64,000 nt of DNA, from the NCBI RefSeq assembly GCF_037482845.1, contig NZ_JBBHJW010000001.1, positions 372,001 through 436,000 of the forward strand. The letters are read 5' to 3'. Of this stretch, positions 52,306-60,921 are shown piece after piece; the stretch's first letter is position 1; every line of letters begins with the position of its first letter. The notes beneath the pieces were generated by a model. It ran no database searches and had not been told where the DNA came from. It saw only the letters and a list, made by a program, of their open reading frames with translations. The stretch is from Paucibacter_B soli. Lineage in GTDB: Bacteria > Pseudomonadota > Gammaproteobacteria > Burkholderiales > Burkholderiaceae_C. The position numbers and the translations under genes are program-made.

Positions 52306-53193
52306 ATGGCGTACTTCAGCAACCAGCAGCTGCAATCGGCCATTGCCCAGCTTGACCAGGCGATCTACAACCACGAGCAGTGGTACAAAAACCTGCTGCG
52401 GGTGCTGATAGCCCATGTCCCGCCGGATGCGCCCGATATGTTGCCTGACGCGCATCGTCGCTGCCGCTTCGGCCAGTGGTACGAGAGCCTGCCAGCGGCA
52501 TTCCTGAACGATCACCAGACCTTTGCTTCGCTGGGGCAGGCGCACGAGAAGATGCATGCCAAGGCGCAGGGATTGCTACAGCGTGTGGTCGATGAGCTGC
52601 CCATTTCGTCCAGCGACCTGGATCAATTCACCAATGTCCTGGATCGGATGCGGCTGGAGGCCCAGGCGCTACGACATGAGCTCGGCGAACTGGCCTCCAA
52701 TCGAGATCCACTTACCGGAGCCAGAACGAGAGCCGGGCTGCTGGTGGACCTTAGAGAACAGCAGGCGCTGGCACGCCGCGGTGTGCAGCCATGCGCGCTG
52801 ATCATGCTCGACCTCGACCATTTCAAGCTCGTCAACGACGAGTACGGTCATGCTGCGGGGGACGCCGTCCTTGTCGCGTCGGTGCAGTGCTTGCAGGCGC
52901 TGCTACGGCCCTACGACCGGATCTACCGATACGGCGGAGAAGAATTCCTGCTCAGCCTGCCCAATACATCGCTGGAACAGGCGGGCGGAGTGGCGCATCG
53001 GATGTGTGCCGCCATCGCGGCTCAGGATGTTCGCGTCGACCACGCGGGGCATTCGATCCATGTGACCGCATCCTTCGGTGTCGCTTCCCTGGATCCGCCG
53101 CTATCGGTTGAAGATGCCATAGACCGCGCCGACAAGGCGATGTACGAGGCAAAGGCAGCCGGCCGCAATCGCGTCGCGGTGGCGGCTCCATAG
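52306..53193 (+). CDS. dgcZ: Zinc-regulated diguanylate cyclase (CZB-GGDEF)
   Basis: A 295-residue cytoplasmic enzyme. The N-terminal CZB domain has His23, Cys53, His80 and His84 in the same spacing as the four zinc ligands of E. coli DgcZ (YdeH): YNHEQWYKN, RRCRFGQWY and HEKMHAKAQ. The GGDEF domain (about 130-292) has the active GGEEF motif (210-214), DLDHFKLVND and DKAMYEAKAAGRN. It makes c-di-GMP, with zinc expected to inhibit. A GGGAG site precedes the start. Standing on its own, it adds a synthesis activity beside the EAL operon. Confidence 0.9.
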   Translation: MAYFSNQQLQSAIAQLDQAIYNHEQWYKNLLRVLIAHVPPDAPDMLPDAHRRCRFGQWYESLPAAFLNDHQTFASLGQAHEKMHAKAQGLLQRVVDELPISSSDLDQFTNVLDRMRLEAQALRHELGELASNRDPLTGARTRAGLLVDLREQQALARRGVQPCALIMLDLDHFKLVNDEYGHAAGDAVLVASVQCLQALLRPYDRIYRYGGEEFLLSLPNTSLEQAGGVAHRMCAAIAAQDVRVDHAGHSIHVTASFGVASLDPPLSVEDAIDRADKAMYEAKAAGRNRVAVAAP

Positions 53194-53458
53194 CGCCAAT
53201 GCACCGGCTGATCGGGAAGCAAGCGCAGCCGGGACATCGCTATTCGAGCCCAGCCCGAAGTCGCTCACGGCGGCGGTACCGGGTGCTGTAGCGTGAGCCG
53301 GCGCTCGGTGCTGCCGAGGATTCTTCCGCGCGCCGGAACAGCCAATTCCCCCAGGGGTGATTTCTCATATGCGGGCCGCTCCCTAGAGTGCCGACCCAGG
53401 CCTGCGGCATTGCGCAGGACCTGCAAACACTCCACATCGCATCCACCAAGGAACCCCC

Positions 53459-53833
53459 ATGAAAGCAGCCATCATCATCCTGTCGGACCCCAAGCACGGC
53501 GGCGAAGACGCCCTGGGCCGCATGTTCAACGGCCTGGCCGCCGCCTACGACTTCAAGCAGCGCGGCACAGCCGTGTCGATCTACTTCCAGGGCGCCGGCA
53601 CGCGCTGGCCCGGCGTGATCAGCCAGGCCGGGCATCCGGTGCATGCGCTGTTCAAGGCCGTCGAGGGTGAGATTGCCGGCGTCTCCTGCGGCTGCGCCGA
53701 TGTGTTCGGTTCGCGCGAGGACGCGGTGCAGAGCGGCTTCGACCTCATCACCGACAACAGCGTGCCCGGCACCTCCGGCCTGCCCAGCCTGGGCAAGCTG
53801 GTGGCCGACGGCTTCACCGTCTTCACCTTCTGA
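53459..53833 (+). CDS. DsrE-family small protein
   Basis: A 124-residue protein with a DsrE/F-like fold: MKAAIIILSDPKHGGEDALGR, AAYDFKQRGTAVSIYFQGAG and GVSCGCADVFGSREDAV. A CGC pair (about residue 77) could be a sulfur-relay cysteine, but many DsrE-like proteins lack that activity. AAGGA lies upstream of the start. It is the first of three genes in an operon with a split-barrel protein and a ferredoxin-reductase-like enzyme. The pairing suggests sulfur or redox chemistry, which is inference. Confidence 0.82.
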   Translation: MKAAIIILSDPKHGGEDALGRMFNGLAAAYDFKQRGTAVSIYFQGAGTRWPGVISQAGHPVHALFKAVEGEIAGVSCGCADVFGSREDAVQSGFDLITDNSVPGTSGLPSLGKLVADGFTVFTF

Positions 53834-53856
53834 AGCAGCGCTGAGGAGTAGCGACC

Positions 53857-54795
53857 ATGGCTCACGCATTCCATGCGGGCGAGCGCGCCGTGCAGGCGCG
53901 CGCCGGCGAGGCGGCGATCGCGCTGCGCAATGCCGGCGTGATCACCGACACGGTGATCGCCGGCGCCCGCGCCTTCATCGAGAAGCAGCCCATGGTCGCC
54001 ACGGCGACCCGCAACGCCGAGGGCCAGCTCTGGGCCTCGCTGCTCTTCGGGCCGCCGGGTTTTGCGCGCAGCCCGGAGGGGCGCGCAATCGAGATTCACG
54101 TCGGCGCCGAGCGCCGCGCGGCCGACGACCCCTTCTGGCAAGGCCTGGCAGCGGGATCGCACGCCGGCCTGCTGTTCATCGAGCCGTCGACCCGGCGGCG
54201 CTACCGCGTCAACGGCCATGTCGAACGGCTCGATGGCGGAGTGCTGCGCCTGGGCATCGCCGAGGCCTACCCCAATTGCCCCAAATACATCCAGCGCCGC
54301 CACCCGCGCGCCGACGCCGCGGCGCTGGCGGCCGAGCCGGCGTCGGCGTCGACAACACGCCGCGGCCAGGCGCTGGACGACACGGCCATGGCCCTGCTGA
54401 CCGCGGCCGACACCTTGTTCATCGCCAGCGGCGCGCCCGATGGCGAGCTCGACGCCTCGCACCGCGGCGGCCCGCCCGGCTTCATCCAGCTGCTGGATGC
54501 AAGGCGCCTGCGTGTGCCCGACTACGCCGGCAACAGCATGTTCAACACCCTGGGCAATCTGGCACTCGACCCGGCCTGCGGCCTGCTGGTACCGGACTTC
54601 GAGAACGGCCGGCTGCTGCATCTGAGCGGCCGCGCCAGCCTGCATTGGGACCAGCCGGATCCGCAGGGGCTGACCGGCGGCACCCAGCGCTTCTGGGAGT
54701 TCGAGCTGAGCGACTGGCTGCTGCGCCCCGCGGCGAGCGGCCTGAGCTGGGAATTCCTGGACGCCTCGCCCTTCCTTCCCACCACCAGGCCATGA
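53857..54795 (+). CDS. Pyridoxamine-phosphate-oxidase-like split-barrel flavoprotein
   Basis: A 312-residue protein with split-barrel features: FIEKQPMVATATRNAEGQLW, SLLFGPPGF, YRVNGHVERLDGG, AYPNCPKYIQRR and a second barrel half, FIASGAPDGELDASHRGG, RRLRVPDYAGNSMFNTLGNL. This two-lobe form is common in bacteria beside ferredoxin-reductase genes. It is 23 bp after the DsrE gene and overlaps the next start by four bases (ATGA). Predicted FMN binding; substrate unknown. Confidence 0.84.
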   Translation: MAHAFHAGERAVQARAGEAAIALRNAGVITDTVIAGARAFIEKQPMVATATRNAEGQLWASLLFGPPGFARSPEGRAIEIHVGAERRAADDPFWQGLAAGSHAGLLFIEPSTRRRYRVNGHVERLDGGVLRLGIAEAYPNCPKYIQRRHPRADAAALAAEPASASTTRRGQALDDTAMALLTAADTLFIASGAPDGELDASHRGGPPGFIQLLDARRLRVPDYAGNSMFNTLGNLALDPACGLLVPDFENGRLLHLSGRASLHWDQPDPQGLTGGTQRFWEFELSDWLLRPAASGLSWEFLDASPFLPTTRP

Positions 54796-55727
54796 AACTC
54801 ATCGTCCATCAAATCCTGCAGCATGGCGCCGATGTGCGCGAGATCCGCCTGCGCGATCCGCTGGGTCAGGTCTTGCCGGCCTGGCACGCCGGCGCACATC
54901 TGCGCCTGCAGCTGCCGGTGGAGCAAGGCGATCCGCTGCCGCGGCATTACTCGCTGCTGGGCGCGGAGGGCGCGGCGCAGGAGTACCGCATTGCCGTGCT
55001 GCACGACCCGAACACGCGCGGCGGATCGCGCTGGATTCACACCGAGCTGCGCGCAGGCGCGCTGCTGGATGTGCAGGGGCCGTTCGGCAGCTTCCCCCTG
55101 CAGGCCGGCCAAGGCCGCACGGTGTTGGTGGCCGGCGGCATCGGCATCACGCCCATGCATGCCATGGCGCATGCGCTGAACGCGCGCGGCCAGGACTTCG
55201 AACTGCATTACCTGGCGCGCAGCGCCGAGCGCCTGGTGCTGCTCGATGAGCTGCGCGCCCTGCCCCATGCCCGGCTGCATCTGCACCTGGGCGCTACGCC
55301 CCCGGATCTTGCGGCCCTGCTGGGCGCGCACAGCGCCGAGGCCAGCCTGCATGCCTGCGGCCCGCTGCCGCTGCTGAATGCGCTGCGTGAGCGGGGAGCC
55401 GCACTGGGCTGGCCCGAGCAGGCGCTGCATTTCGAGAGCTTTGGTGCGCGCGCCGCCAGCGGCGACCGGCCGATTCGCGTGCATCTGGCACTCAGTGGCG
55501 GCAGCGTGGAGGTGCAGCCCGGCAGCACCATCCTGGATGCCTTGATCGCCGCCGATGCCTTTGTGCCCTACGACTGCAAACGCGGCGAATGCGGGCAATG
55601 CCACAGCCGCGTGCTGAACGGCAGCCCGCTGCATCGCGACCTCTGCCTGAGCGCGGCACAGCGCGAACAGGGCCTGTGCATCTGCGTGGGCTGGGCCAGC
55701 AGCGCGGAGCTGACGCTAGAGCTGTGA
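54792..55727 (+). CDS. Ferredoxin-reductase-type oxidoreductase with C-terminal [2Fe-2S] domain (VanB/PDR type)
   Basis: A 311-residue enzyme: FAD/FMN-binding barrel (PRHYSLLG), NAD-binding domain (VLVAGGIGITPMHAMAHALN, HACGPLPLLNALRE) and a plant-type ferredoxin at the C-terminus with the cluster cysteines YDCKRGECGQC and a fourth Cys in LHRDLCLS. This order matches phthalate dioxygenase reductase/VanB, which feed electrons to oxygenases. Here the neighbouring gene is a split-barrel protein instead of an oxygenase, so the partner may be novel. Its ATG overlaps the preceding stop; convergent with the LysR gene. Confidence 0.92.
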   Translation: MKLIVHQILQHGADVREIRLRDPLGQVLPAWHAGAHLRLQLPVEQGDPLPRHYSLLGAEGAAQEYRIAVLHDPNTRGGSRWIHTELRAGALLDVQGPFGSFPLQAGQGRTVLVAGGIGITPMHAMAHALNARGQDFELHYLARSAERLVLLDELRALPHARLHLHLGATPPDLAALLGAHSAEASLHACGPLPLLNALRERGAALGWPEQALHFESFGARAASGDRPIRVHLALSGGSVEVQPGSTILDALIAADAFVPYDCKRGECGQCHSRVLNGSPLHRDLCLSAAQREQGLCICVGWASSAELTLEL

Positions 55728-55761
55728 GCGCGGCCCTCCCCGCTCAAGGGCAGGCTTGCAT

Positions 55762-56661
55762 TCAGCTGAGCGCCGTGCTGGCGCGCAGCCTCTCGATCGC
55801 CAAATCCAGGAATGCGCGCGCCTTCTGCGAGGCATGGCGGCCCTCTCGGTGCAGCAGCTGCACAGGCAAGGGCGCCGTCTCGAACTCGCTCAAGACGATC
55901 TTGAGTCGCCCCTCTCGCACATGCTCGGCGACCTGGTAGGACATCAGCCGCGACAGGCCAAAGCCGCTCACCGCGGCAGCCACCGCCGAGTCATTGGTGG
56001 TGGTGATCATGCGCGGCTGCAGCTTCACGATCCTGGTAGCGCCGTTCTCCAGCAGGCGCCATTCGGGCGCGGGGGTGACGCCGCTGGCGGAAACAATCGT
56101 GTGGGCCGCCAGCTCGTCCGGACTTTGCGGCACGCCATGCCGCGCCAGATAGCTGGGCGCCGCGCAGATCACGCGCCGCACCTGGCCGACGCGGATCGCC
56201 TGCATCGACGAGTCCGGCAGCTCGCCGATGCGCACGGCGATGTCCACGCCCTCGTCCATCATGTTGACGACGCGGTCGAGAAACCAGCAAGCGGCCGTCA
56301 CCTCTGGATAACGCTGCAGATACTCGGTCACGATGGGGGTGACATAGGCCGCGCCGAATAGCACCGGCGCGGTGAGGGTCAAGCGCCCGCGCGGCGCGCC
56401 GTGCAGCCCGCGCGCCGATTCGTCGGCCTCGGCCAGCTCGGCCAGGATGCGCCGGCAGTCTTCCACATAGCGCGCCCCCGCGTCCGTCACGCGCACCACC
56501 CGCGTGGTACGGGTCAGCAGGCGCACGCCCAGATGGGCTTCCAGCTCGCCGATGGCGCGCGTGACCGCGGGCGGCGAAATGTTGAGCTTGCGTGCGGCGC
56601 CGGCAAAGCCGTTCGCGTCCACCACCGCCGTGAACACATTGATCAGGTGCAATCGGTCCAC
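55762..56661 (-). CDS. LysR-family transcriptional regulator
   Basis: A 299-residue LysR regulator: winged helix at the N-terminus (LHLINVFTAVVDANGFAGAAR, ISPPAVTRAIGELEAHLG, LLTRTTRVVRVTDAG) and a substrate-binding-type domain with VTPIVTEYLQRYPEV and GFGLSRLMSYQVAE. The truncated-looking VDIAVRIGELPDSS is normal for the group. It is divergent from the YHS gene across 136 bp, its likely target, and convergent with the DsrE/reductase operon. The effector is not evident. Confidence 0.9.
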   Translation of the reverse strand: MDRLHLINVFTAVVDANGFAGAARKLNISPPAVTRAIGELEAHLGVRLLTRTTRVVRVTDAGARYVEDCRRILAELAEADESARGLHGAPRGRLTLTAPVLFGAAYVTPIVTEYLQRYPEVTAACWFLDRVVNMMDEGVDIAVRIGELPDSSMQAIRVGQVRRVICAAPSYLARHGVPQSPDELAAHTIVSASGVTPAPEWRLLENGATRIVKLQPRMITTTNDSAVAAAVSGFGLSRLMSYQVAEHVREGRLKIVLSEFETAPLPVQLLHREGRHASQKARAFLDLAIERLRASTALS

Positions 56662-56797
56662 TGTTTCACTCCACGTAACGGTGTCTTGGATCCGCCAGCG
56701 ATTCTAAGCAAGGGATGAATCAAGGACAGTTCAGCCATTCGCCACACACAGGGCGGATGACCACAGACCCACATCGCACAAACTACACAGGCACGAA

Positions 56798-57298
56798 ATG
56801 AACAACACCCTTGCCCGCCGCGTCCTGCTGGCCGCACTGATCGGCACCGCCAGCGCCTTCGCCGTACTGCCCATGCAGGCGCAGGCCTATGACGAGAACT
56901 CCACCAGCGCCTTGAACCTCGATGCCAAGGGCGTCGCCATCAAGGGTCACGACGTGGTGGCCTATTTCAGCGCCGGCACCCCCACGGCGGGTCTTGCCGA
57001 GTTTTCAGCCAGGCACGAAGGCGCGATCTACCACTTCGCCAGTGCCGCCAATCGTGACGCCTTCATGGCCGACCCGGCCAGGTACGCACCCCAGTTCGGT
57101 GGCTTCTGTGCCATGGGCGTGGCCTTGGACAAGAAGCTCGACGGGGACCCGACGGCCTGGCGCATCGTTGACAACAAGCTCTATCTGAACGTCAATAAGG
57201 ACGTGCAGAAGAAGTGGCTGGAAGACCTGCCAGGCAACCTGGTGAAGGCCAAGGGCAACTGGCCGCAAATCAAGGGCAAGGCGCCCAGGGATCTCTGA
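56798..57298 (+). CDS. Exported YHS-domain protein
   Basis: A 166-residue protein with a signal peptide (MNNTLARRVLLAALIGTASA, cut near MQAQA) and a YHS domain: VAIKGHDVVAYFSAGTPTAG, YHFASAANRDAFMADPARYAPQFGGFCAMGVA. YHS domains bind metals (often copper or iron) through such HDV..Y and FCAMG motifs; short secreted YHS proteins are common in this order and poorly studied. It is divergent from the LysR gene, and 38 bp upstream of the HD-GYP gene. Confidence 0.86.
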   Translation: MNNTLARRVLLAALIGTASAFAVLPMQAQAYDENSTSALNLDAKGVAIKGHDVVAYFSAGTPTAGLAEFSARHEGAIYHFASAANRDAFMADPARYAPQFGGFCAMGVALDKKLDGDPTAWRIVDNKLYLNVNKDVQKKWLEDLPGNLVKAKGNWPQIKGKAPRDL

Positions 57299-57336
57299 AG
57301 TCGTCGTCGCATACCCATACCGCCCGATCAAGCACC

Positions 57337-58236
57337 ATGAAGACCTTGGCATCCGAACTGAGCAGCCTTGAACAGATGCAACAGCAGCTGCAGGCGCAGC
57401 GCAAGGCGCTGCTCGCCAGCCTGTTGATTTCCGCATGGATGGTGGAGGCGCGCGACCCCTACACCGGCGGGCATCTCTGGCGCGTCGCACGCCTGGCCCA
57501 TCTGCTGGCCCTGGGCACCGGGTCGACGCCGCGTGAGGCCAGCCGCATTGCGATGGCGGGCTTTCTGCACGACCTGGGCAAGGTGGGCATCTCCGACGCG
57601 GTGCTGCGCAAGCCGGGGCGGCTCAGCGACGAAGAGTTCGCCCACATCAGGACGCATCCGCGCATCGGCGCGCGCATGCTTGCCGGTCACCCGCTGGCGG
57701 CGCTGGTGGTCGAGGTGATCCACCATCATCACGAAATGCCGAACGGGCGCGGCTACCCGATGGGTCTGGTGGATACCGCGATCCCGCATGACGCTCGGCT
57801 GGTAGGCATCTGCGACGCCTTTGACGCCATGACCAGCACCCGCCCCTATCGCACCGGCATGCCGATCGCCAAGGCGCTCGCCATCATCGAATCCGAGCTG
57901 GGTCAGCAATTCGATCAGCGGCTCGGCGCGGCGTTTGTGCGCATGGGCAGGGCGGGCGACTTCGACGCGGTGGTGGGCCACAGCGACGACGGCATCCCCT
58001 TGCAGCATTGCCCGGCCTGCGGGCCGACGCTGGTGCGCACGCGCAGCAGCGCCGCGGGCGAGCACATCGGCTGCCCCGCCTGCTCGGCGCAGTTCCGCTG
58101 GGAGACGGTGAATGGCGAGTTGAAGGCCATGCAAACAGGCGTGCAGGCCGAGGCCGAAGAACTGGAGCCGGGTTTGGACCGCGCCCAAATCGAGGCCTTG
58201 GTGCTCGACTGGGCCGAAGCCATCGAAAACAGCTGA
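57337..58236 (+). CDS. HD-GYP c-di-GMP phosphodiesterase with C-terminal zinc-ribbon-like motif
   Basis: A 299-residue soluble protein with an intact HD-GYP domain: His78-Asp79 in FLHDLGKVGISD, HHHHEMPNGRGYP (GYP 139-141), GICDAFDAMTSTRPY and LGQQFDQRLGAAFVRM. It should hydrolyse c-di-GMP to GMP via pGpG. After it, CPACGPTLVRTRS and GCPACSAQFRWE form a four-cysteine, zinc-ribbon-like motif (about 225-250) that is uncommon on HD-GYP proteins and may sense zinc or redox. A helical tail ends the protein. The start at 57337 lies 38 bp after the YHS gene. Confidence 0.9.
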   Translation: MKTLASELSSLEQMQQQLQAQRKALLASLLISAWMVEARDPYTGGHLWRVARLAHLLALGTGSTPREASRIAMAGFLHDLGKVGISDAVLRKPGRLSDEEFAHIRTHPRIGARMLAGHPLAALVVEVIHHHHEMPNGRGYPMGLVDTAIPHDARLVGICDAFDAMTSTRPYRTGMPIAKALAIIESELGQQFDQRLGAAFVRMGRAGDFDAVVGHSDDGIPLQHCPACGPTLVRTRSSAAGEHIGCPACSAQFRWETVNGELKAMQTGVQAEAEELEPGLDRAQIEALVLDWAEAIENS

Positions 58237-58374
58237 GTGGCCCCTGAGCTGCCGCTTCGCGTCAGGCCGTAGACAGGCCGGGCGGCGATGATGCCTCTTG
58301 CGGCCGGACAAGCGCCCGGCCAAGATCGCCACATGGGAGCATGTTTGGTGCCAACGCAGCACCGTCGCCGGAAT

Positions 58375-60921
58375 ATGGCCGTGCATTCGAGCAGCCAATA
58401 CCAGCCAGCGCAAGCGCCGGTTTCAACGCAGGTCCTGCGCATGGCCGTCGTCGCGCTCGGCTATTACCTGGCGGCGCGCCTGGGCCTGCTGATGCCCTAT
58501 ATCGGCTCGCACGTCTCGCTGATCTGGCTGCCCACCGGCATCGCACTCGCCGCCTACCTGCGCTGGGGCACGACCATGGCGCCGGGCGTGCTGCTGGCCG
58601 CGTTTCTGGTCAATTACCAGGTCGGCACGCCCACCTGGGCGGCTGCCGGCATGGCGGCAGGAAATGCGCTGGGCCCGTGGCTAAGCGCCCAACTGCTCGT
58701 CCGTCTTGGCTTCGATGCGGCACTCACGCGCCGCGCCGACCTCGGCCAGTACCTGCTGGCCGTGGCGCTCGGCATGCTGGTCACCGCCAGCAACGGCAGC
58801 GCCTGGTTGCGCATGGCGGGCATTCTGACGGCCGACCAATGGGCGCCGGCCTGGATCACCTGGTGGACCGGCGACGCGGTCGGGGCGCTGCTGGGTGGCA
58901 TTCCCCTGCTCGCCATGTCAAGCGCCAGCATGCGCAGCAGCTTTGCCGGTCGACGTGGCCGCTACAACATGGGTTTGCTTGGCCTGGTGCTGGTCTGCGG
59001 CCTGCTGACCTTCTCGCCCTGGACGGCGCCCTCGACGGCATGGACCTTCCCCCTGCTGGCCCTGCCCCTGTTCCTGATGGCCGTGCTGGCGCTGCGTGCC
59101 GGCGTGCTGGCCGCCTCGCTGGCGGTGTTGCTGCTGTCGGGCAGCGCCGCCTGGGGCACTGCCAGCGGCATTGGCCCCTTCGCCGGACACGACGCCCACG
59201 CCGGGCTGCTGGCGTTGTGGAGCTACGTCACCGCCCAGGTCTGCACCGGCGTGCTGATCTGTGGCCTGGCCGCCGAGCTGCTGGCCAGCCAGCGCCAGCA
59301 GCAGGCGCAGTTCCAGCATGCCAGCGAAGGCATCCTGGTGGTCGATCCGCAAGGTCAGCTGGCTGCGCTCAATCCGATGGCGCGTCTGATGCTGGGCCTG
59401 GCGCCGCTTGAGCCGGCCGGCGCGCCGGACCTGGCGCTCACCCAATTGCCCGAGGGCAACGGCATGCGCCTTGCCGAATGCCTGCAGCAGGCGGCGGGCC
59501 AGCCACGCCTCATGAGCCTGCGCCGCAGCGACGGTCGGCGCCTCGACGTGGAGGTCCAGACCGCACGCTACCGCGATGCGCGCGGCCGCCAGTTGACACA
59601 GCTGCTGCTGCGCGACGTGACCGAGAGCCGCGAGGCCCAGGCCAGGTTGGCAGCCAGCGAGGAGCGCCTGCGTGCCATCACCGACAACGCGCCCGCCCTG
59701 ATCGCCGACCACGACCGTGAGTTCCGCTATCGCTTCGCCAACCGCACCTACCAGGAATGGCTGGGCATTGCGCCCGAGGCCGTGCTTGGGCAGACCGTGG
59801 CCACGGTGCTGGGCGAGGCGGTCTGGGCCGAGGTCAGGCCCGCCATGGAGGCGGCGTTGCGCGGCGAAACCACGAGCTATGAGCGCCACATTCAAGGCCG
59901 GGCGCAGGAGCGCTGGATCCATGTGGCGCTGGTGCCCAGGCGCGACGCCGCCGGCGCGGTGGACGGCTTCTACGCTCTGGCCAGCGACATCACGCCGCGC
60001 CTGCGCGCCGAGCAGGCCTTGCGCCAGAGCGAGCAACGCCTGCGCAGCATCACCGATCAATTGCCGATGCGCATTTCCTATGTCGGCCCTGACGAGCGCT
60101 ACCGCTTCATCAACCTGGCCTACGAGCGTGCCTTTGGCCGGCCGCGCCAGGAATTGCTGGGCTGCACCGTGCGCGAGGTGATCGGCGATGGCGCTTATGA
60201 AGCGTCCGCAGCGCATATCCAGCGCGCCCTGGCCGGCGAGACCGTGAGCTTCGACAGCGAGATCACCACGCGTGAAGGCTATCGCAGCTACCGCGCCAGC
60301 TACCTGCCCCAGTTTGCCGATGATGGCCGCGAGGTGCTCGGCTTCGTGGCGATGATTCTGGACACCACGGCGCAGAAGCAGGAGGAGCGCCGCCTGATCG
60401 AGCTGAGCCAGTCCGACAGCCTCACCGGTCTCTTGAATCGCGCCGGCTTCGAGCAGCGCGTGCATGAGGCCGTACAGCGCAGCCGCAGCTCGGGCGGCAC
60501 GATGGCCCTGCTGCTGCTGGACCTGGACGGCTTCAAGCAGGTCAACGACAGCCTGGGCCACCTCGCCGGCGACCTGCTGCTGCGCGGCTTCGCCGGCCGG
60601 CTGGTGCGCAGCCTGCGCGCCGCCGACATCGTGGCCCGCCCCGGCGGTGACGAGTTCGCCGTGATCGTCGAGCAGCTGTCCACGCCGCTTGATGCCGCCA
60701 CCATTGCCGGCAACATCGTGCAGGCGATGCGTGCGCCCTTCGTGCTGGAAAACCGCTCCGTCCACATCAGTACCAGCATCGGCGTGGCGCTGTATCGCGG
60801 CGAGCCTGAGCTAACGCCTCGCGACATCGGCAAGCGCGCCGACGACCTGCTGTATGCCGCCAAGGCCGCCGGACGCGACCGTTTCTGCATCGACACCGAA
60901 GAGGCGCCGTGTACGAGCTAA
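58375..60921 (+). CDS. MASE1-PAS-PAS-PAS-GGDEF diguanylate cyclase
   Basis: An 848-residue membrane protein. The MASE1 sensor (about 20-300) has eight or so helices with YIGSHVSLIWLPTGIALAAY and TGDAVGALLGGIPLL; three PAS domains follow (about 310-420, 435-555, 560-680; ITDNAPALIADHDREFRYRF, ITDQLPMRISYVGPDERYRF), then a GGDEF domain with intact GGDEF (757-761), DLDGFKQVND and the end LLYAAKAAGRDRF. No EAL domain is present, so it is a cyclase. I chose 58375; an ATG at 58333 would add 14 residues. Its stop overlaps tail-to-tail with the phospholipase gene. Confidence 0.9.
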   Translation: MAVHSSSQYQPAQAPVSTQVLRMAVVALGYYLAARLGLLMPYIGSHVSLIWLPTGIALAAYLRWGTTMAPGVLLAAFLVNYQVGTPTWAAAGMAAGNALGPWLSAQLLVRLGFDAALTRRADLGQYLLAVALGMLVTASNGSAWLRMAGILTADQWAPAWITWWTGDAVGALLGGIPLLAMSSASMRSSFAGRRGRYNMGLLGLVLVCGLLTFSPWTAPSTAWTFPLLALPLFLMAVLALRAGVLAASLAVLLLSGSAAWGTASGIGPFAGHDAHAGLLALWSYVTAQVCTGVLICGLAAELLASQRQQQAQFQHASEGILVVDPQGQLAALNPMARLMLGLAPLEPAGAPDLALTQLPEGNGMRLAECLQQAAGQPRLMSLRRSDGRRLDVEVQTARYRDARGRQLTQLLLRDVTESREAQARLAASEERLRAITDNAPALIADHDREFRYRFANRTYQEWLGIAPEAVLGQTVATVLGEAVWAEVRPAMEAALRGETTSYERHIQGRAQERWIHVALVPRRDAAGAVDGFYALASDITPRLRAEQALRQSEQRLRSITDQLPMRISYVGPDERYRFINLAYERAFGRPRQELLGCTVREVIGDGAYEASAAHIQRALAGETVSFDSEITTREGYRSYRASYLPQFADDGREVLGFVAMILDTTAQKQEERRLIELSQSDSLTGLLNRAGFEQRVHEAVQRSRSSGGTMALLLLDLDGFKQVNDSLGHLAGDLLLRGFAGRLVRSLRAADIVARPGGDEFAVIVEQLSTPLDAATIAGNIVQAMRAPFVLENRSVHISTSIGVALYRGEPELTPRDIGKRADDLLYAAKAAGRDRFCIDTEEAPCTS

